From positions 5,305,327 through 5,369,326 of the forward strand of contig NC_061817.1 in NCBI RefSeq assembly GCF_021462225.1: a stretch of DNA of 64,000 nucleotides, in the 5' to 3' direction. Every line of letters starts with the position of its first letter. The stretch's first letter is position 1. A program made the translations under genes and the position numbers. A model generated the notes under the pieces. That model made no database searches. It worked only from the letters and a program-made list of their open reading frames with translations, and was not told the DNA's origin. This DNA comes from Girardinichthys multiradiatus. Its lineage: Eukaryota > Chordata > Actinopteri > Cyprinodontiformes > Goodeidae. This document shows positions 57,739 to 64,000 of the stretch, one piece after another.

Positions 57739-60700
57739 TCATGGTGTGGCCTCCCAGCATCTCTGTCTTCTGTATAGGTCAAAGGTGGAGTAAGCGGTGC
57801 ATGCTACTGGAGAAGGTTTGCACAGAGCTGGCTCCTCCTCTTGTGGGATGGGCGTCTGCCTGAACAGGTCAGGGGGGGTGAAAAACTTGAGGGTGGGGCC
57901 CTCTGCTGTGTTGTTGTCATAGCAGCAGGAAGGTGGTGGGGCCAGCATCAGCCTGGCCTGCAGCACCTGGCTGAGCAACTCATCCTCCTGCACGTTGACG
58001 CTAACCAGAGAGTTAAAGAGGTGCTGAGAGCGAGAGACATTCACCACTGAAGAGAGAGAGAGAAAACACAAGCATCTAAATACTCATCCCTTCAATCTAT
58101 ACCTTACCCAGGCACCAAGAGAAATGCATAAGGTCCCTGAGATACACATGTGTGTGTAATGTCCCTTTTCCACTGGCTTGATTTAGCCCCACTCCACTCT
58201 ATTTTCGCTCGCTAAGCGAGCATTACTATTTTTTCAGTACCTACTTTTTTGGTGCCAGCTCCTAAGCAGGTACGACTCGGGCTGAGAAGAACCTACGTGA
58301 CGTGAAAGACTGCTGTTCACTGATTGGACATGAGACCAAGAAAAATTTGAAGGTTTTTGCTGAGGTAGTGCAGGGAAAAGTTAATAAAACTCAAGAGCGA
58401 CTACAATAATATTAAGGACCACAATGGCCGGAGCGGGTCAAACCGAAATATAATTTTACATTTTATATTTGCAAATCAAAAAACATGCCTGAAGGTTGAA
58501 AGAAAAGACAAAGGACACATCAGTTTCTGAATTGTACACAAGTAGGAGGCGCCGTATTTAATATCCTAAACCAGATCATAACACTTAAAATCAACTGTTC
58601 AGACGCACAAATATTTTCCCAAAATACCACCATGAAACAGCGTGTTTGGTTTTGAAGTTTATTAACAGTCCTTTAGCGTACCAGCGTCTGCAGGAGGAGG
58701 GAGCAGGCAGAGAGCAGCTGGGCGTAATCAGACTGCCTGCATCGGATCAAACGGGAGGACGAGTCCGCTGAATCCAAGGAGCACAAATATCCAATATCCA
58801 ACCTAACTAACTTCACCACAGTCAAAAGTCTGCAGTTTTGTGCTTTAAAGTCTTATTCCTCGTCATTGCTATGGCTGAGACAAAAACTTCCTCATTGAGC
58901 CCAAAATTGTACTTCAGGCAAACTCTGCAGCATTACCAGTCCTGACAGCGGCGTCTCTTCCCTCTGCTTCTCCTGCCACATCATAATCCCTGAGCCTTAT
59001 TTTATAAATTCTGGCTGGATTGTGGTCCAGATAATTATCTCAATGGATCATTTTATACATGAAAAAAACTGATATAAGACATTTTTGCATGTGCAAAATT
59101 ACAAACATTATTAGTACGTAGTTTATTTACAGGGGTGTACCAATCGATCAGCAGGCCGATTCATCGGCCCCAAGTTTCCCACTGTCCCCTTTTTACTGTG
59201 CTGTGAGAGGCCTGCCCACCAGGTCACGTCTGCGGTTTACAACTGTTGACAACATAAGATTGGAACACTGAAGATGTGTTGTGACATTATGACACCTGAA
59301 AGTGTCAGTTATAAAAAAAATCGGTATTGGCCAAAATCGGAATCAGCATATTGGGATTTTTGAAGATCGGTAATTGGCCAGAAAACTGCAATCGGTGCAC
59401 CCATATTTATTGATGTTTTTATTTTCTATTTATGTTTTTATCGTTTCACGTAGATTACTTTAATGCGACAATGTCACATAGAAAGGTTAATAGCGCCACA
59501 GCACATTATACTGACAGCTGGAGGCTGGGCTTCAGCTGCCATAGCTCCAGCTGTCAGTACTTCCATGGTACCGTACAGAGTAGAGAGAAACCAAGTGGAG
59601 TGGAGCCGCACCGCCTAAAACGAGCCAGTGAAAACGGGGCGTAGGTTACCTTCAGTAGCTCTGGCATTAATCAGGGTCTTCGTTCTCTCTGATTTCTGTA
59701 GAGTCTCCTGAAGGGCTTTCTGGGAATTAAACTCTGTCTCCTGTGGGATAAGGAACAGGCCCACATGGTTATCTGCTCAGTATTGAACATGTCTGGCATA
59801 TTTGTGGATCAGGAGGGACAAGGACCACAAAATGAATGCTGAGAAACTGCCAGGCAGATCTATGGTGTCTTGCAAGAGTATTTGTATATATTTTAGCATA
59901 TGGGTCAATACTTTGTAGAACCGCCTTTCTACAGTTCCAGCTCCATGTCTTTTGGAGTATGTCTCTACCAGGAGAGTGTCTGTGAACATAGTCTTGCCAT
60001 AGATTTCCAGTTGGATTTATGTCTGGGCTTTGATCAGGCATTCTAATACATTCTGCTTTGATCTAAATCCCTCCACTCTTTCTCTGGCTGCATGTTTAGG
60101 GTGGTTGTCCTGCTGGAAGGTGAAACTCCACCCCAGTCTGTAGTCTTCTGCAGCCTCTAACAGGTTTTCCTCCAGGATATTCCTGGATTTAGATCAATCT
60201 ATCTTCCCATCAACTCTGACCAGCTTTCCTGTATCTGCTGAAAAATAGCAGCCCACAGTATCAATTCAGACTATTATTCAAATTGGTAAAAAAATAACTC
60301 CTAGGTTCTAGGATTTCCTTTTCAGTTCTCTATTAAAGTCGGATTTGTGCTGTGCACAGCAATTGGCTGGGCTGTTGCTACGACCAACTGTATGTACTTT
60401 CTTTCATACTCAACTTTTGCAAAGCACTGTAGACTTATTTCTTAAATGGATTAAATGAGCAGATCAGATGCACAGCCAGTTGAAATGAATCATCTTTGTG
60501 GAAATTCGAAGGAAAATGAAGCAAAGTGTGAACCTGCAGTGACTGAAGCTCCACCTTGAGGGCCAGGGTGGAGTTAAGTTCTGCATTCTCCAGACAGCAT
60601 GGGTCCTGGACAAATGCTGCAGGAGGAGTATCCACAGAACATCTTCCAACTCAACACAGAAAAGAAAGAGACAGATTAGAGTTGCAGCAGTGGTCCTGAC

Positions 60701-62385
60701 ATTTCAAACTCTGCTCAGAGGGACAATTTCCAGCCTGATTTAATGTCCAACATTACAATTAAAAAAACATTGTGATGTTTTAATGTGAAATTCATTGATT
60801 AGGCATTTTAAAACTTTTTAATATATCTATTTATAAATGTATTGGTTAATTAAATACTATTTTTTAACCCATAAATACAGGTCAAACTGAAACACTATTT
60901 GAAGCTGAACAGTTTTTCATCCACTTTATTCATACCTTAAGTAATGTGACATAAATATAATAAGCTGTTTAATGAAACCTACAAATTACACTAAATTATT
61001 TAAACCCTGTAGTTACCATGGTGATGTCCTGAACTTCTTCTTTGACCTTTAATAGGCTGCTGATGAGGAACAATATGTGGTTCGGGTGTCACTGTGACAG
61101 CCACCGGCTCTTCAAAATGCACCTGTACAAGAACGTGGAAACATACACACAAGTTAGCATCATATTGCTGTCTCCCTCTCTCTCTCACACACTCAGACTA
61201 TATTTATATTTTCTTTGGCTTCCACAGATGATGATCACCCTTGAAACTTAGGTGTATTTTATGCAATGTTAGGCCAACAAAAGTTGTACTGGAACCGGAT
61301 GAAAAATTATACTTTTCAGAATTTTTAGACCTATACAAATCCGAGACTGGTTTGCATTTGTATTCAGCCCCCTTTATCTGATGCCCCTAACTGAAAACTA
61401 GCTGCAGACATCCCGCTCTGACCACCTTTCCATTCTCTGCTGAACAAGAGATCCCCACAGCATGATGCTGCCACCATAGTGAATGTTCAGGGTGATGTGC
61501 AATGCTAGTTTTTTTTTGCCACACAAACTGTGTTGCATGTAGGCCAGAAAGAAATCTCAGTCTCATCTGAGCAGATCAAATTTTTGCCATGTGCCCAATA
61601 TGACTTATGGAAAACTTTGACCAGGATTTCTCATGGTTTTCTTCTTGCTTTCACACAATACCTGCACTTACCCTGAGAATTCATCACACCCTGGCCGTCT
61701 TTATTTAATAATTAGGTGACTTCTCCAACCAGTCGGCTGCGCTGCACTGGATTTTATTTAGGGATATCAGAAGAAAATGGGCTAAACATAAATGCATGTC
61801 CCTCTTTTCAGATTTTTATTTTAAAAAACTTTAAAACACTTCTAATTCACAATTATGGACTAATTTGTGTTGGTCTATCAAATAAAATCCCAGTAAAACA
61901 TTAAAGTTTGTGTTTGAAACATGAGAAAGAATAGAAAAAGGTCAGTGGGTGCGGCCACTGCATGTCGTCGTCAGAGACCAAGGTATGCTTTCTGGGAGTC
62001 CATTTAACGCTAATAGGCCCATCTGGTGAAGTATGTATGGGTCTTTGAAATGGTTTGCAACATGCTACAATGTCAAATTTCTCTTGTGGGAGCTGTCCCA
62101 GGATCAGTATGAAGGTGTGGGTAATGGTTTGATGCTCAGTGCTACCTTTGTTTTCCTCTTTTTCCCAGCCTGTCCTCGCGGGCGGGGCCTCGGCTGGGGT
62201 TGGGCCCTCTGTTGACTCTGCTTTGGCTGACGGGGATTCTGTTGCATGCGGTCAGTCTTTGAGGCAGGGCTAAGAGTGACTGACAGGTCGAGTTCAGGGC
62301 AGTGCGCCACACAGGAGGGAGAAGGGAGGGGGACGGGAATGGGGCTGGGAGATGGGGGAGGAGAGTTGAGGATGGAGAAACTCAT
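57739..62385 (-). CDS. ppp1r35: Protein phosphatase 1 regulatory subunit 35 homologue, complete coding region
   Basis: Centrosomal PP1-binding protein needed for centriole elongation and centriole-to-centrosome conversion (known for the mammalian family member). Exons: 62146-62385, 61017-61122, 60534-60649, 59650-59740, 57739-58046. They join in frame to 861 nt (286 aa plus TGA; the human protein is about 260 aa). The start MSFSILNSPPPSPSP leads into PELDLSVTLSP. A basic run then ends in KTKVHF (residues 78-83), an RVxF-type PP1 docking motif spanning the exon 1/2 junction. The conserved C-terminal domain shows ELNSTLALKVELQSLQ, SQHLFNSLVSVNVQEDELL, QARLMLAPPP, LKFFTPPDLFRQTP and STFDLYRRQRCW. 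Only 4 nt separate an apparent acceptor (TTTTTAG) from the ATG, so a non-coding 5' exon upstream is likely. The name rests on remembered family motifs. Confidence 0.82.
58164..59645. mobile_element. MITE-like DNA transposon carrying a nested hAT-like insertion
   Basis: The ends are inverted: cccttttccactggcttgat at the left and aaacgagccagtgaaaacgg at the right. The interior matches the copy in prmt1 intron 6 (ctacttttttggtgccagct, aataaaactcaagagcgact). It lies in ppp1r35 intron 4, just 5 bp below exon 4. Confidence 0.75.
59131..59403. mobile_element. Small hAT-like non-autonomous element
   Basis: It begins caggggtgtaccaatcgatc and ends with caatcggtgcaccc, imperfect inverted ends of the CAGGGGTG type, between similar TTTATTT-like flanks. 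The related MITE near 50600-50660 lacks it, giving an empty site. Confidence 0.65.
59863..60432 (-). mobile_element. Decayed Tc1-like element with both ends
   Basis: Left end tggtgtcttgcaagagtatt and right end aacttttgcaaagcactgta are inverted matches. Broken transposase lies on the minus strand, including a DQSPDINPTGNLW remnant of the catalytic Asp/Glu region. It is in ppp1r35 intron 3, with its right end about 100 nt from exon 3. Confidence 0.7.
61255..61910 (-). mobile_element. Decayed Tc1-like element
   Basis: It contains gtttgcatttgtattcagcc, catgatgctgccaccatagt and ggattttatttagggatatc, phrases of the same fish Tc1-like family. There is no intact transposase. It is in ppp1r35 intron 1. 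Confidence 0.6.
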
Positions 62386-62389
62386 CCTA

Positions 62390-63620
62390 AAAAGGTAAAC
62401 AACACAAGGAGAGCTGGTTTTGAAGATGATCAGAGTAAGCCTCCAGTAAGCTGCAGCTGGGTTTGGTTGCTATTTCTAGATGGATTGAAAGCAGAGGAGA
62501 TCCTATTTGTGTTATACGTGCATGATGCTGATATAAGAGGCCACTGCCATCAGCAACAACTCTCTCTATGAACAAATTGCTGAGCCCAGTGTTTCCTAGC
62601 AAGACATTGTTGAGTTTGATTATTTCTCAGAAACATGCTGACACACTGGAGAATCCTAGGGACCAGCCATTCACGTGATGTAAAGAAAAACATGGTTTCG
62701 AGCAGCACTCCTACAATCTGTTGTCCTTGAGGTCATCTGTCCATCCTATCAGGACTGAAACCGGGCCAGAACAAACAACCTGACTTCTCGGTAGGTTGCT
62801 GCTCTCCATAGAGAAAAAGAAACTTCTGGTATCCTTTATGTGTTCAGAAGTAAAGGCTCCTGATCTACTTCATCTTTGTTCAGATTTCCAACCTCCTGGG
62901 TTGCTCCAATTTATCCACTATAAAATCCTGTTATTTTCTAGACTTAATTTTCTAAATTTTGCTATAATCTTTCCAAGACAGTAAGGCCCAGAATTTTGTT
63001 TAGTTTGGTTTTATTATCTGTTACTTTCCACAGATCATGAGACAACACTGCTGGCTTTCCATTCAGCAGATCTCCTAAATCATTTTTGATGATTAAGAAC
63101 GTCTGTCACAAATTCCAAAAGATAGGAATTTTGATGGAAAACCAGTTTGAGAATCTTGGATTTAATTTAAAACCTAGATGTTAAAGGATCCAGACATTAA
63201 ACTTGATGACCATACAGTTAAACTGGAATCTAGTCAAACAGACAAGCATAACTAAAAAAAAACAAAATGATTAAAATAATGGACAAAACCTCAAGCTGTC
63301 ATGTGAGAAACCAACAACAGAATGTTATCATCGTCGAGGTAGAAATCAATATAAAAATTCCATTTGTTTTGCCAGATATTGTGGTTTTTACTATTACATA
63401 AAATATGCAAATTTTATTCAAAATTTCATTTCTCTACATAAATCCACTTTTCTAAAATCAAATTCTGTACTTTTCAAGACTTTGTAGGAACCTTGAACTA
63501 CATCTCCTGAAATAATACCTCATGCTTTACTCTGATGAGAAATCCAAAAAACAAGAAGGATAGTTAGTTGAAGAGCAATATTGTATTATGGCATACATAT
63601 ACAAGCCCAATACAAGTGAT
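62390..63620. other. Upstream region of ppp1r35
   Basis: Presumably holds the ppp1r35 5' exon and promoter, but I cannot place either. AT-rich; no repeat recognised. Confidence 0.4.
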
Positions 63621-63689
63621 ATTAAAGAATTTTATTTGACCCTATTAATATACAGTATAAATATTTAATAATAATATTTTGGGGGTAGG

Positions 63690-63900
63690 GTAGGGCCCTC
63701 CCCAGATGACAGAGTTCCTCATCCGATGGCCTACAGAGGAAGCTCATCTGAGCCGCTTGGATCTGGCATCTTGTTTCGGTTATGATCCATATCTCATGGC
63801 CCAAAGTGAGGGTCGGAACATGAATATAGGAGTAAATCGAGAGCTTTGCTTGCTTCACCACAACAGACTGAATCAGTGCCCGCCAACACACACTGGGAAC
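63690..63900 (-). mobile_element. LINE reverse transcriptase C-terminal fragment
   Basis: The minus strand encodes VVVKQAKLSIYSYIHVPTLT, then LGHEIWIITETRCQIQAAQM and SFL. This is the conserved region after the RT domain in a common fish non-LTR element (usually VKKAKLSIYRSIYVPTLTYG-like). It is interrupted by stops and deletions. Confidence 0.75.
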
Positions 63901-64000
63901 AAACTGGACTTTGTGCTGAGAATGTGGACACAGCTCTTGCTTTGGGCATACAAGGATTAAACAGCCCTTAAACGCCACCCAGATGTCCTACACCCTGGCA

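Noticed and set aside
62104..62145. Extending ppp1r35 exon 1 past 62146 to the end of the open frame
   Set aside because: The donor GTAGCA at 62145 joins KTK to VHFEEP and gives an RVxF motif; the extension has no such support.

Overview
This window is vertebrate, almost certainly teleost fish, nuclear DNA. Three host genes are broken into many small exons with GT-AG introns. The rest is dominated by transposon families typical of fish: Tc1-like DNA transposons, L2/CR1 and L1-Tx1 LINEs, MITEs, and CA and CTTT microsatellites. There is no sign of a prokaryotic operon, CRISPR array or defence island.

Layout. (1) 1-36127, minus strand: ap2a1, the alpha large subunit of the clathrin adaptor AP-2. 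I could place 21 coding exons, which join in frame to exactly 954 codons; only the short last exon lies beyond position 1. (2) 36128-44737: the head-to-head intergenic region. It holds the ap2a1 5' end, an L2 LINE with a foldback 5' end, a nest of repeats, a damaged L1-Tx1 LINE and a CTTT microsatellite that reaches the prmt1 5' UTR. (3) 44738-54137, plus strand: prmt1, protein arginine methyltransferase 1, complete in ten exons (348 aa). (4) 54138-57738: prmt1 3' UTR and intergenic DNA with a decayed Tc1-like element. (5) 57739-62385, minus strand: ppp1r35, a PP1 regulatory and centriole protein, five coding exons (286 aa), convergent with prmt1. (6) 62390-64000: upstream DNA with a LINE fragment.

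The three products do not form one pathway: AP-2 acts in endocytosis at the plasma membrane, PRMT1 makes asymmetric dimethylarginine, and PPP1R35 works at centrioles. Their proximity is synteny; AP2A1 and PRMT1 also lie close together on human 19q13.33.

The strongest unusual signals are: an AT-AC (U12-type) intron in the ap2a1 ear region with matching 5' splice site, branch point and AC end; a phase-preserving 63-nt hinge exon that may be a cassette; a 75-nt stop-free prmt1 intron whose retention would add 25 residues in frame; a Tc1-like transposon with intact TIRs and an intact 334-aa DD34E transposase, plus a broken sister copy nested in a MITE; an L2 LINE ending in a 23-bp perfect foldback; and an L2 copy lying within about 20 bp of an ap2a1 splice acceptor. 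I found no convincing new gene system. Exon borders were read by eye from splice consensus, reading frame and family resemblance.
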